Shown here in pieces: positions 7,901 through 22,657 of a stretch of DNA of 64,000 nt (within the stretch, counting starts at the first letter, position 1; every line of letters begins with the position of its first letter). The DNA comes from Diaminobutyricimonas sp. LJ205 (GTDB lineage Bacteria > Actinomycetota > Actinomycetes > Actinomycetales > Microbacteriaceae): contig NZ_CP046619.1 in NCBI RefSeq assembly GCF_009755725.1, positions 2,666,001 to 2,730,000 on the forward strand. The letters are read 5' to 3'. The position numbers and the translations under genes were made by a program. The notes beneath the pieces were generated by a model. The model saw only the letters and a program-made list of their open reading frames with translations, made no database searches and was not told the DNA's origin.

Positions 7901-9423
7901 CGGCGGCGGGCGTTCCTGGCGCGGTCGAGGCGAGTGGAGATGAGTTCCTCGAGGGCAGACACCAGGGCGGCACAGCTGGAGGCGCTGTCGGCGAGGTGGC
8001 TGCCGTCACCGAGTGGGCTGTGCGGGCTGGAGGTGTGCGGCAGCCACTTCAACCACTCCAGCGGGGCGGACCATTCCGGTGACACGATCGCGGCGACCGC
8101 GAGTTCGGCGGGCGAGTGCAGGCCGCTCAGCTGCACGAGCAGAGAGTTTGCCGATTGCGCGGCGGTTGCGGGCGCGCCGGCGATTCCGAGCGCGCCGGAG
8201 TCATGCAGGTTGTCCAGCAGCGGCACGCCGTCGACGGTGAGGTTCTTCTCGACGAGGGCGTCGAAGCGCTCCTGGAAGTCGGGCAGCGCCTCCGGTTTGC
8301 TGTCGCCCTTGATGCTGTTCCGGCTCGGCATCGTGCCGGTGCCGAGCCGCACGTTGAGGAACGACCAGTGCTCGGGCCGCCGGGTCCAGAGTGCGGTGCC
8401 GAGCCGGCGGGATTCCTGATCGACCTCGGCAGTGGACGGCGCCTCGAGCAGGCGGCGTTCGCGCTCGTCCACCTTCTCGCGCGTGAGCGTCTCGTCGAGG
8501 GCGGCGAGGCGCGCGTCGAACTTGGCGATCGCGTCCTTCTGCTTCTTCTTGCGAGCGAGGATCTGGGTGACGTAGTTGCCGATCATCAGCAGCGGTGACA
8601 TCGCCACGAAGATGATCGAGAGCGGACTGCGTGTGAAGTAGAACAGCGCGGCGCCCATGATCATCGGCGCGATCATCGCGAGGAACGGGAACGGCGGGGT
8701 GTCGATCTCCTGCGGCACCTCGGGGCCGGTGTACTGCTGGCCGGGGTAGCGCGCCTCCACCCGCGGTGACCGGTTGAAGAAGATCGGGCCGGCCGTCGGC
8801 GTCGCCGCATCGGCCACGTGGCCGACGATCGTGACCACCACCTCGGAGTCGCCGATCAGCAGCCGCTCGGACTTCTCGATGCGCAGCCGGCCGACGAGTC
8901 CACCGTCGACGACAACACCGTTTGCGGAGCCGAGGTCGACCATCTCGACCACGTTCGAGACCTCGAAGCGCACATGCCGCTTGGAGATCATCCGGTCGCT
9001 GAGCACGATGTCGCAGCCGGCTTCCCGGCCGAGCACGCTGGTGCCTGCGGTGAGCGGGAACTCGCGGCCGGCATCCGGTCCGCTGAGCACGCGCAGTGTT
9101 GCGAGGGTAGGTCCGCGGCCGGTCGACGCCGGCGAATAGAACACTCCAGCGTCGGCGAGGCTGACGGTGGCTCCGGAGCCGATCCAGGCCTCCCCGACCG
9201 GCGCGTCGGGCGGCAGCAGCAGGGACTCGGTGTGGCCGGGCAGGGTCGCCTGCAGGGTCAGCGCCCGGTCGTCGATGCTGCGGGTGGCGTTGGGGCCGGA
9301 TGCTTCGGGGTCGACTCGGGTCAGCGTGCGTGCGATCTCGCCGATACTGGCCGCGGCATCCGTAGTGATGACGATGTCGTCGCTGGAACCAGTGTCGCGC
9401 GCGAGGGTGACCTTGAGCCGCAT
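4921..9423 (-). CDS. FHA-domain FtsK/SpoIIIE ATPase of a type VII secretion system (EssC/EccC-type)
   Basis: 1500 residues, the length of EssC/EccC motors that drive WXG100 protein export. Residues 1-95 form a small beta-rich domain, possibly a degenerate FHA. Residues 107-200 are a clear FHA domain (GREAGCDIVLSD, ISKRH, LGSANGVVVDG) that should bind phosphothreonine. Two membrane segments lie at about 244-290. Three P-loop modules follow: GGTTGSGKS near 718, with VLVIDEFAAL near 825; GTGASGKST near 1045; and GPPASGRST near 1320. In the third the Walker lysine is replaced by Arg, so that module is probably non-catalytic. FHA plus two membrane segments plus three ATPase modules is the EssC (firmicute T7SSb) layout rather than that of mycobacterial EccC. 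CCGGAGGAAGG supports the ATG at 9423. Confidence 0.9.
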   Translation of the reverse strand: MRLKVTLARDTGSSDDIVITTDAAASIGEIARTLTRVDPEASGPNATRSIDDRALTLQATLPGHTESLLLPPDAPVGEAWIGSGATVSLADAGVFYSPASTGRGPTLATLRVLSGPDAGREFPLTAGTSVLGREAGCDIVLSDRMISKRHVRFEVSNVVEMVDLGSANGVVVDGGLVGRLRIEKSERLLIGDSEVVVTIVGHVADAATPTAGPIFFNRSPRVEARYPGQQYTGPEVPQEIDTPPFPFLAMIAPMIMGAALFYFTRSPLSIIFVAMSPLLMIGNYVTQILARKKKQKDAIAKFDARLAALDETLTREKVDERERRLLEAPSTAEVDQESRRLGTALWTRRPEHWSFLNVRLGTGTMPSRNSIKGDSKPEALPDFQERFDALVEKNLTVDGVPLLDNLHDSGALGIAGAPATAAQSANSLLVQLSGLHSPAELAVAAIVSPEWSAPLEWLKWLPHTSSPHSPLGDGSHLADSASSCAALVSALEELISTRLDRARNARRRGAMGDGDAAVERGAEVGQAEGANNGSPAPVPALVLLISDDAPVDRARLVQLAESAADAGVYPIWVAADVPSLPAVCRTWLELGDVPQAARVGYVRLGQVCEPIQTEYMTSEAALDFARRMAPVIDAGALVADASDLPRSVSMITLLGHELAEQSEAVIDRWRQNESLHDRTPGAVPRKRRAGRLRAIVGSSGVDAMHLDLRSQGPHALVGGTTGSGKSEFLQAWVLGMAAEYSPDRVTFLFVDYKGGSAFADCVTLPHTVGLVTDLSPHLVQRALTSLRAELHHREHLLNRKKAKDLLELEKRGDPESPPALVLVIDEFAALVGEVPEFVDGVVDIAQRGRSLGIHLIMATQRPAGVIKDNLRANTNLRIALRVADESDSMDVVGVKDAGHFDPGLPGRAIAKTGPGRLTLFQSGYAGGWTSRTPDRPGIEVAQLRFGSEHKWEEPGKSDVVEQRDLGPTDQQRLVRSIAQAAAAASVPPPRRPWLDELAVVYDLGKLRQRTDTALLLGVADLPHRQQQEPVYFQPDVDGNIAIFGTGASGKSTALRTLAVAAGITPRGGPVDVYGLDFGGGGLRMLEQLPHVGAVINGDDSERVIRLFRQLKQELESRAARYAQANAATITDYRALAGKPNEKRILLVLDGYPSFRQEFEIPSGRSGWYGVFQDIVSGGRQLGIHVAFSADRPGSVPSAISSGVQRRIVLRLADETGYGMLDVPAGILGSKSPAGRAVIDGYETQIAVFGGSSVVADQSAALAGLATAMRGAGRTDAPAVRSLPREFPPSMLPDHSDGLPVLGLSEDDLGPLPFDPVGTLLVAGPPASGRSTALAGLVSSLNRFDPDARLYYIGNRRSKLAGDARFTAHATSIDEAAALARSLVDAVADEDTEGRIAIVVEQLADFLTSAADQPLVDLIKAVKRSEHLLIAEGETSTWSSSWPLLGEIKNSRRGLLLQPETIEGDLLLKTQLPRVQRADFPEGRGMWIAGGKSVRVQLPLA

Positions 9424-9499
9424 GGCATCCTTCCTCCGGGCGGCACGACAAAGGCGCCCCCGGACGGCCCTAACCCTACCGAAGAGGAGCGACCCCTCT

Positions 9500-9517
9500 C
9501 GATGGGGAGCGCTCCCC
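9500..9517 (-). promoter_or_regulatory. CGATGGGGAG motif, copy 3, in palindrome GGGGAGC-GCTCCCC
   Basis: A perfect 14-bp palindrome (9504-9517) preceded by CGAT, 77 bp upstream of the T7SS ATPase start. It shares its left half with 1171-1180 and 4902-4911. Confidence 0.5.
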
Positions 9518-9539
9518 TGCCCGCGCTCCTATCCCTCCG

Positions 9540-9597
9540 TGAGGTGCCCAAATGTCCTAGTGCACGCGCCGCCGCACTAGGACATTTGGGCACCTCA
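9540..9597. repeat. Long palindrome, copy 1 (CTAGTG/CACTAG family)
   Basis: Perfect 24-bp arms (9540-9563 and 9574-9597) with a 10-base loop. The left arm begins TGAGGTGCCCAAATG and ends CTAGTGC. The right arm contains the stop codon of the DUF559-type gene. It would also form a strong RNA hairpin. Related copies are at 10584-10643 and 47453-47512. Confidence 0.8.
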
Positions 9598-10527
9598 GTG
9601 AGCTTGGAAGGGAATGCGAGCCAAACGTGGCAAGCGCGCGAAGTCCCGGATGCGTTGGATCAACTCGGCAGGGTCCTTCAAGTCATCGGCGTTCACTTCC
9701 ATCACCCGCCAACCCTCCGCTTCGATCTTCGAACGGCGCGACATGTCGGCCCGCCATTGCCCAGGTGTTGTGCGGTGATAGTCCCCCATGTACTCGATGA
9801 CGAGGCGAAATTCGTCGATGATGAGGTCCGTCCGGCCGACGAACTCACCGAAGCGGTCTGTGACGGAATGATTGATGCGCGGTTGGGGCAGACCTGCCAG
9901 AACGATCAGCGTCCGGAGTTTCGACTCCTGCGGCGACTCGGCACGATCATGAAGGAGCCCGAGCGCTCGAAGCAGGAGACGCCGTCCACGCCGATTCTTG
10001 CGCTCCTCGACCGCCGCGGTCAGGTCATGCGGATGCGCCATCGGCCTTCGCCAGTGAATCAGGTGGTCACCTGCCGCAATGAGGTCAAGTAGCGGCAGCA
10101 CGGCCGCAAGATCGAGCCAGGTGCGCACCGGGCTGGTCACTCGCAACCCACCTGGCAGCACGATCAGCTCGTCATCCTCGATCACCAGCTTGTGCCCGGC
10201 GATGCCGGCTGCGTGCGGAGCCCGAGATGGTGCCGGTAATGCAATATGCACACGCGGATCCGACCATGCTCGCCAGGAGACCGGGATGTGCATCAGGCGC
10301 GCTGCCGTCGCGTGGCTGAAGAAGGCATCCCCCGGCATGCGTCGCTGATACAGATAGCACCGCTGCTCGAACTCGAGATCACCGTTCCCAGCGAGGCGCA
10401 TCCCATGCACATCCCGATTGAGGTCACTCGCGTAGAGCCGATTCTTCGGCGTCCCTACGTTTTTCGCCTCGCCGATTCGGAACGGTCTTCCATCAAGAGA
10501 AGGATCCAAAGGCTTGCGCTGCGACAT
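9595..10527 (-). CDS. DUF559-type endonuclease-domain protein
   Basis: 310 residues from ATG 10527 (SQRKPLDPSLDGRPF...). The C-terminal 100 residues (GRTDLIIDEFRLVIEYMGDYHR..., RRSKIEAEGWRVMEVNADDL) have the layout of the DUF559/Vsr-like PD-(D/E)XK nuclease fold: D of RTDL, E of VIEY and a downstream basic helix. The N-terminal two thirds resemble the AbiEi-like or 'hypothetical with endonuclease domain' family scattered in actinobacteria. No ribosome-binding site is evident, and a perfect 13-bp palindrome (AGCACAGTGTGCT, 10530-10542) sits just before the start. The gene is bracketed by related long palindromes and by eye is less GC-rich than its neighbours, so it may be a recent arrival. Confidence 0.7.
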   Translation of the reverse strand: MSQRKPLDPSLDGRPFRIGEAKNVGTPKNRLYASDLNRDVHGMRLAGNGDLEFEQRCYLYQRRMPGDAFFSHATAARLMHIPVSWRAWSDPRVHIALPAPSRAPHAAGIAGHKLVIEDDELIVLPGGLRVTSPVRTWLDLAAVLPLLDLIAAGDHLIHWRRPMAHPHDLTAAVEERKNRRGRRLLLRALGLLHDRAESPQESKLRTLIVLAGLPQPRINHSVTDRFGEFVGRTDLIIDEFRLVIEYMGDYHRTTPGQWRADMSRRSKIEAEGWRVMEVNADDLKDPAELIQRIRDFARLPRLARIPFQAH

Positions 10528-10583
10528 GCAGCACAGTGTGCTCGGCGAGGCCTTGAGGCGTCGAAAGTTGTCCACCCTCCCCG

Positions 10584-10643
10584 GTGAGGTGCCCGAAAGT
10601 CCTAGTGTCCGACGCCCGGCACTAGGATTTTCGGGCACCTCAC
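10584..10643. repeat. Long palindrome, copy 2 (CTAGTG/CACTAG family)
   Basis: 24-bp arms (10584-10607 and 10620-10643) with one mismatch, which is G-U-compatible in RNA, and a 12-base loop. The left arm begins GTGAGGTGCCCGAAAG and ends CTAGTG. It lies upstream of the DUF559-type gene and downstream of the rpoC terminator. Confidence 0.8.
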
Positions 10644-10666
10644 TGAGAAAGAAGTCGCACCAACGA

Positions 10667-10697
10667 CGAAGGACCCCGGCAGTGCCGGGGTCCTTCG
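10667..10697 (-). terminator. rpoBC operon terminator
   Basis: 14-bp perfect arms (CGAAGGACCCCGGC and its complement) with a 3-base loop, about 36 bp after the rpoC stop. Moderately T-rich sequence follows on the minus strand. Confidence 0.75.
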
Positions 10698-10732
10698 TGG
10701 TGGTGGTCTCGACTAGCTAGACCAGCGGGTTC

Positions 10733-14578
<3,846 letters not shown>

Positions 14579-14629
14579 TTGACTTCTCTTTCGTAATTGT
14601 CTCAGTCGAAATGTCTGTTAGTGGCCGGC

Positions 14630-18112
<3,483 letters not shown>

Positions 18113-18186
18113 GGAAATAACCTCCGTGGGCCCCGTCGGGCCATGGCATATCGGTAAGAAGGGAGCTCGGAGCGATCGGCCCCGCC

Positions 18187-18215
18187 GTTATACTCGGGGC
18201 GCCTGCCATCCGCAA
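18187..18215 (-). promoter_or_regulatory. rpoB proximal promoter (TTGCGG-17-TATAAC)
   Basis: On the minus strand, -35 TTGCGG (18210-18215), a 17-bp spacer and -10 TATAAC (18187-18192). It would give a leader of about 70 nt before the rpoB TTG. Confidence 0.65.
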
Positions 18216-18251
18216 TATGAAGGCATGATTGATCTCGGAGCGCAAAAGACA

Positions 18252-18281
18252 ATACTAGGATGTTTCGCCGCGCCGTGTCCA
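18252..18281 (-). promoter_or_regulatory. rpoB distal promoter (TGGACA-18-TAGTAT)
   Basis: On the minus strand, -35 TGGACA (18276-18281), an 18-bp spacer and -10 TAGTAT (18252-18257), about 60 bp upstream of the proximal promoter. Two promoters for rpoB are usual in actinobacteria. Confidence 0.55.
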
Positions 18282-18358
18282 CTCATTCCTTGACGATTTG
18301 CTGAGAGTCAGCTATAAGTCGGTCGGCGTTGGCCGGTTTCGGCGGGCTTCAGCGGGAC

Positions 18359-19174
18359 TCAGCCGGCCAGCCTGCGCAGGTAGTAACGCATCGGCCAGCG
18401 GCGGATTGCGTCCGGCAACTTCGGGTAGACAACCCTGGTGACCCGGATCACCCTGTCGAAGCGCCGCTGCCGGGAGTCGTTCCAGACCAGGCCGAACAGT
18501 GCGCGCTGCTCGGGTGTGAGCAGCCCCACGGTGAGCAGCCGGACGAGCGGCATCGCGGCGCGCAGCCCGACCGGCAGCGCGGGCGGGGTCAGCAGGTCCC
18601 GCGCGACGGCTCGGGTGGTGACATCCGTTCGAAGCGTCGCGGATGTCTCGTCCCAATAGCGGCGGAAGGCAGCACGATCCGCCGGCCACATCTCGGCCGG
18701 CACCTGCAACGCGGTGCCGAGCGCGGCGTACTGGCGGTACAGCGCCTCCGCGGCCTGGTCATCGAGCGGCCCGAACACGAGTTCGTGCATGAGGGTCGCG
18801 GTGTCGTACAGGGTGGCGGCAACCCAGAGCTGCAGGGTCGGGTCGGTCGCGTCATAGCGCGGCGACTCCCCCTCGGCCGAGCGCACCGAACTGTGCACGG
18901 CGTTCACTCGGCGCACCACCTTCTGGATCAGCCGCTGGTCTCCGGAGGCAATCGCATAGACATAGGCCATCGTGCCGTGCAGGCGATCGAGTGGACGGCT
19001 GACGAAATCGCTGTGCCGGGCAACGCCGCGTCCGACTGCGGGATGCGCCAGTTGCAGCAGGATGGCGCGACCGCCGCCGGCGAGCAGCACCGCTTCCCCG
19101 CCAAGGTCGGCGATGTCGGCGGGCTCGCGGTCGGCGGCGTCGACGAGCGCGCGAGCAGCGGGTCGAGTCGGCAT
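18359..19174 (-). CDS. MpaB-family (DUF2236) oxygenase
   Basis: 271 residues, all-helical. GEAVLLAGGGRAILLQLAHPAVGRGVARHSDF near the N-terminus matches the DUF2236/MpaB/latex-clearing-protein superfamily. His residues in this segment and in ATLYDTATLMHELVFG are the expected haem or metal ligands of these oxygenases. The substrate is unknown. The C-terminus (PDAIRRWPMRYYLRRLAG) is complete. The gene is divergent from the methyltransferase-like gene 81 bp away and faces rpoB in the same orientation. Confidence 0.75.
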   Translation of the reverse strand: MPTRPAARALVDAADREPADIADLGGEAVLLAGGGRAILLQLAHPAVGRGVARHSDFVSRPLDRLHGTMAYVYAIASGDQRLIQKVVRRVNAVHSSVRSAEGESPRYDATDPTLQLWVAATLYDTATLMHELVFGPLDDQAAEALYRQYAALGTALQVPAEMWPADRAAFRRYWDETSATLRTDVTTRAVARDLLTPPALPVGLRAAMPLVRLLTVGLLTPEQRALFGLVWNDSRQRRFDRVIRVTRVVYPKLPDAIRRWPMRYYLRRLAG

Positions 19175-19255
19175 CAGGCGAATCTACTCGGGTGGGTTGA
19201 CTGCGGCCGCACGAGGATGAAGGGACCGGCAGGTCGGATGCCGCAGACTTGAACC

Positions 19256-20125
19256 ATGGGTAGGGACGAGCAGGAGCATCCGTCAGTCGTGCTGAGCGGC
19301 AGTGGGTACTTCGCTGAGATCCAGCCCGACCGGTGGGTGCCCGGGGCCTACACGCTCGTCGTTGATGGCACCCCGCAGTCGCACGTGAACCTCGACGACC
19401 CGACGCACCTCTTCTTTGAGTACGTGCAGCGCATCGGGCACATCATCGACCAGTTGCCGTCCGGCCCGATCACCGCCGTGCACCTCGGTGCCGGGGCATT
19501 CACGCTGCCCCGGTACGTCGAAGCGACCCGGCCCGGCTCCCGGCAGCAGGTGATCGAGCTCGAGAGTGACCTGGTCGAGCTGGTGCGCGCGACGCTGCCG
19601 CTGCCGAAGGGCGCGTCGATCCGGGTGCGCCACGGTGATGCGCGCGCGGTGCTCGAGAAGCTGCCCGCGGGGCTGCACGGCACCGTCGACCTGGTCGTCG
19701 TGGATGTCTTCAGCGGTGCCCGCACCCCCGCACACGTCACCAGCGTCGAGTTCTACCGCTCGGTCGCCGCGCTGCTCGCGCCGGATGGCGTGGTCGCCGT
19801 CAACATCGCCGACGGCCCGGGGCTGAGTTTCGCGCGCAGCCAGGCGGCCACGCTGAAGGCGGCGTTCACGGATGTCGCGGCCCTCGCCGAGACGCAGATC
19901 CTCAAGGGCCGCCGCTTCGGCAATGTCGTGCTCGTCGCCGCGCCGGCCGAACTGCCGCTGGAATGGATGCCCCGGCTGCTCGCCGGCGGCCCGCACCCGT
20001 CGAAGGTCGTGGCCGGCCGTGAGCTGAGGGAGTGGATCGCGGGTGCGCCGGTGACCACCGACGCCACCGCCATCCCGTCTCCCCCGCCGACGAAGTCGCT
20101 CTTCCAGTCCGGTCGCGGGGAGTAG
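19256..20125 (+). CDS. Spermidine synthase-like methyltransferase-fold protein
   Basis: 289 residues. A Rossmann methyltransferase-like core begins at AVHLGAGAFTLPRYVEATRPGSRQQVIELE (about 75-105), with the second acidic position in HGDARAVLEKL and the DLVVVDVFSG strand. The N-terminal beta region (VDGTPQSHVNLDDPTHLFFEYVQ) resembles the polyamine-synthase tetramerisation domain. It lacks a clear polyamine-binding acidic set, so it may act on another substrate; such 'fused-type' proteins are common in actinobacteria without a known role. A Pro/Ser-rich tail ends the protein. Confidence 0.75.
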   Translation: MGRDEQEHPSVVLSGSGYFAEIQPDRWVPGAYTLVVDGTPQSHVNLDDPTHLFFEYVQRIGHIIDQLPSGPITAVHLGAGAFTLPRYVEATRPGSRQQVIELESDLVELVRATLPLPKGASIRVRHGDARAVLEKLPAGLHGTVDLVVVDVFSGARTPAHVTSVEFYRSVAALLAPDGVVAVNIADGPGLSFARSQAATLKAAFTDVAALAETQILKGRRFGNVVLVAAPAELPLEWMPRLLAGGPHPSKVVAGRELREWIAGAPVTTDATAIPSPPPTKSLFQSGRGE

Positions 20126-20593
20126 GCGAGGGCTCCGGGGGGTTCCGGGGCTCGCTGAGTCGCGGATCGACGTCGCGTATCGAAACCGCTCGCCAAGAAG
20201 AAGGACTCAATTCGCGATCAACGCGAAATGGAGGAACTCTGGTCGGCGGATGTCAGTTCCTCCGTCATTCCGGCGGGGTGAACTCGACCGAAGCGGACGG
20301 TTTCTCCTCCATTCGTGTGTGTCGGGAGGAGACAGGCCCGCCGCCACGAAGGGGTCGGGAGGAATTCGGCCGCGCGGGAGGACGTTCTCGCTGGAATGCG
20401 CCTCCCCTGCCGACTGTCTCCTCCGCACCCGGGCGGGCGGGCTGATTTCGAGACGCGTCACTCGCTTCGCTCGCGGCGCTCCTCAATCAGCGGTATGCCT
20501 CGGGGCATGCTCACTCAGCGGTGTCCGTCCCGCCCATCCTGAATCTGCGGGCTCCCCCGCCCATCCTCACTCAGTCAGTCGCCAGCTCAGCGA
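20126..20593. other. 468-bp intergenic region with several inverted repeats
   Basis: No gene is seen. In order it holds: hairpin TTCGCG-atcaa-CGCGAA (20211-20227); GGAGGAACT with AGTTCCTCC (20230-20263); TCTCCTCC with GGAGGAGA (20303-20332); further GGAGGA and TCCTCC boxes to about 20424; and a REP-like element at 20441-20493. It lies after the 3' ends of convergent genes, so it may be a terminator and repeat-accumulation zone. Confidence 0.5.
20441..20493. repeat. REP-like palindromic repeat (long form), second copy
   Basis: Shares TTTCGAGACGCGT and GCGCTCCTCAA with 739-785. The outer stem here is CTGAT/ATCAG instead of CTGGT/ACCAG, a compensated change. The middle (CACTCGCTTCGCTCGCGG) differs. 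Confidence 0.65.
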
Positions 20594-21910
20594 TCAGGGC
20601 GCGACCAACCCCAGGGCGGTCGGCAACCACAGTGACAGTGCGGGCCAGAACGTCACGATGAACAGGCCGACGCAGAGCGCCCAGAAGAACGGCCACAGCC
20701 GCCTGATCACCGGTTCGATTCGGACGTTGCCGACCCGGGCCGCGACGAACAGGTTGTTGCCGATCGGTGGCGAGATGTTGCCGAGGCACATGTTGAAGAC
20801 CATCATCGCGCCGAAGTGGATCGGGCTGACGCCGAGCGCGGTGACGATCGGCAGGAAGATCGGCGTGAAGATCAGGATCGCCGGAGTGGGATCCATCACC
20901 GTGCCCGCGAGCAGCAGGATCACCATGATGATGATCAGAATGATCACCACGTTGTCGGTGAGCCCCAGGAGTCCACTGGTCACCAGTTGCGGGAGTCGGG
21001 CGAAACCGAGCACCCAGCCGAGAATCCCGGAGACGCCGATCAGGAGCATGATGATGCCGGTCACCTTGGATGCCTCGAGGATCACCTTCGGGAGCGCTTT
21101 GATCGACAGCGTGCGCTGCAGGAGGCCGAGCACGAACGAGTAGAGCACCGCGATCACAGCCGATTCCGTGGCCGTGAACACTCCGGTCAGGATGCCGCCG
21201 ATCACGACCACGATCATCAGCAGCGCGGGAAGCGCACGCAGGAAGACGATCAGCGCCTGCTTGAGCGTCGGACGCGCGGCGACAGAGCGCAGCTCAGGGT
21301 GCTTGCGCGCGTAGAGGGCGACCACGACGACGCAGACCAAAGCCCAGAGAAGTCCGGGTCCGACACCGGCCATGAACAGCGCCGCGATCGACGTGCTCGA
21401 CACCAGGGAGTACACGATGAACGTGTTGCTGGGCGGGATCAGCATGCCGGCCGGGGAGGCGGCGGCGTTCACCGCAGCCGAGAACGCCGGGTCGTAGCCG
21501 TCCTTGCGCATCCGCGGGGACAGCACCGTGCCGACGGCCGCCGCCGACGCGACCGACGCACCAGACACCGCCCCGAACATGGCGTTCGCGACGACGGTGG
21601 TCTGGGCGAGTGATGCGGGCAGCCGGCCGGAGACCACGAGTGCCAGGTCGATCAGTCTCGACGCTATTCCCCCGGTGTTCATCAGACCTCCGGCGAGGAT
21701 GAAGAAGGGGATGGCCAGCAGGGCGAACGAGTTGCTGGCAGCGAAGATCCGTTGCGCGGAGGTCAACGCGGCGCCTTCCCAGTCCAGCAGGATGACGATG
21801 GCCAGCATGGAGGGCAGACCCATGGCGACCGCGACGGGCAATCCCATGGCAATACCGAGGGCGATGCCGCCGAGCAGCACCACTGTGGCGATGATGGTGA
21901 GGGTATCCAT
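20594..21910 (-). CDS. dctM: TRAP transporter large permease (DctM-type)
   Basis: 438 residues with about twelve hydrophobic segments, typical of the DctM subunit that moves substrate with a sodium gradient. Family signatures include IPFFILAGGLMNTGGIASRLIDLA, FGAVSGASVASAAAVG and AASPAGMLIPPSN, and the matching second half GTVMDPTPAILIFTPIFLPIV. It starts 3 bp after the dctQ stop, so the two are translated together. The ligand class cannot be told from the permease. Confidence 0.93.
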   Translation of the reverse strand: MDTLTIIATVVLLGGIALGIAMGLPVAVAMGLPSMLAIVILLDWEGAALTSAQRIFAASNSFALLAIPFFILAGGLMNTGGIASRLIDLALVVSGRLPASLAQTTVVANAMFGAVSGASVASAAAVGTVLSPRMRKDGYDPAFSAAVNAAASPAGMLIPPSNTFIVYSLVSSTSIAALFMAGVGPGLLWALVCVVVVALYARKHPELRSVAARPTLKQALIVFLRALPALLMIVVVIGGILTGVFTATESAVIAVLYSFVLGLLQRTLSIKALPKVILEASKVTGIIMLLIGVSGILGWVLGFARLPQLVTSGLLGLTDNVVIILIIIMVILLLAGTVMDPTPAILIFTPIFLPIVTALGVSPIHFGAMMVFNMCLGNISPPIGNNLFVAARVGNVRIEPVIRRLWPFFWALCVGLFIVTFWPALSLWLPTALGLVAP

Positions 21911-21913
21911 GGC

Positions 21914-22537
21914 CTAGATCGCCTCTGCGTTCTCGTCGAAATCGGGAGTGGGCTCTTCTACCCCGGCGAGGATGCCGATGAGGTGGGTCACCGAGTAGAA
22001 GACGATCAGGACGCCGGCGATCGGAAGCACCAGGTACACCTGGCCGACGCTCAGGGGCAGCGTGGAGATGTCCTGCCCCCAGGCGTTCTCGGCGACGCTC
22101 GAGCCGCCGATGATGAAGGCGACCACGAAAAAGAAGATGACGGTGAGTTCGATGACGACGCCCATCACGCGCTGGGCTCGCCGAGGAAGTTTCTCGACGA
22201 GGATCATCACCGCGATGTGACCCCGCTCAGAGAACACGTAGGCGGCGGCGAAGACAGCAAGCACGACAAAGGTGTAGAGCGCCGCTTCCTGGGTCCAGGG
22301 TGCGGAGTTATTGAGAATCTCGCGGGTGAACACCTGCCAGGTGACGATGACCACCAGCCCTGTGAAGGCGACGATGCAGATCGCGGCCAGCACGCGGTCG
22401 ATGACCAGGCGGATGCCGCCCAGAACCGTGAGCAGGGCTCCCCAGCGCACCGGCGCGGCTGGTTCGTGAGGCCCGGGACCACCCGGAGCACTATCGCCCG
22501 GTGTGTTCTCGTCGGGCTCGGGTGAATTGGTGGTCAC
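21914..22537 (-). CDS. dctQ: TRAP transporter small permease (DctQ-type)
   Basis: 207 residues with four membrane segments (about 38-60, 75-95, 118-140 and 160-182) and polar Pro/Asp-rich ends. RVLAAICIVAFTGLVVIVTWQVFTRE and VMGVVIELTVIFFFVVAF are typical DctQ segments. It is the middle gene of the three-gene TRAP operon. The N-terminal extension (TTNSPEPDENTPGDSAPGG) is longer than usual and looks disordered. Confidence 0.88.
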   Translation of the reverse strand: MTTNSPEPDENTPGDSAPGGPGPHEPAAPVRWGALLTVLGGIRLVIDRVLAAICIVAFTGLVVIVTWQVFTREILNNSAPWTQEAALYTFVVLAVFAAAYVFSERGHIAVMILVEKLPRRAQRVMGVVIELTVIFFFVVAFIIGGSSVAENAWGQDISTLPLSVGQVYLVLPIAGVLIVFYSVTHLIGILAGVEEPTPDFDENAEAI

Positions 22538-22606
22538 GTTGTCCTCCGCTGGCTGCCCGCGAGGGCGTTGCCATAATGTGCTGCACTTCGTTGTGGCTCG
22601 CGGCGG

Positions 22607-22638
22607 GGGCGCCGGTGGTCATCGACCACACGGCGCCC
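22607..22638 (-). terminator. Strong stem-loop between dctP and dctQ
   Basis: GGGCGCCG/CGGCGCCC and GTGGTC/GACCAC arms with a 3-base loop and one bulge. No T-tract follows, so partial termination or 3'-end protection of the dctP message is more likely than full termination. Solute-binding protein genes often have such a stem to raise their level over the permeases. Confidence 0.5.
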
Positions 22639-22657
22639 TTGCCGGTGATGCGTGAGC

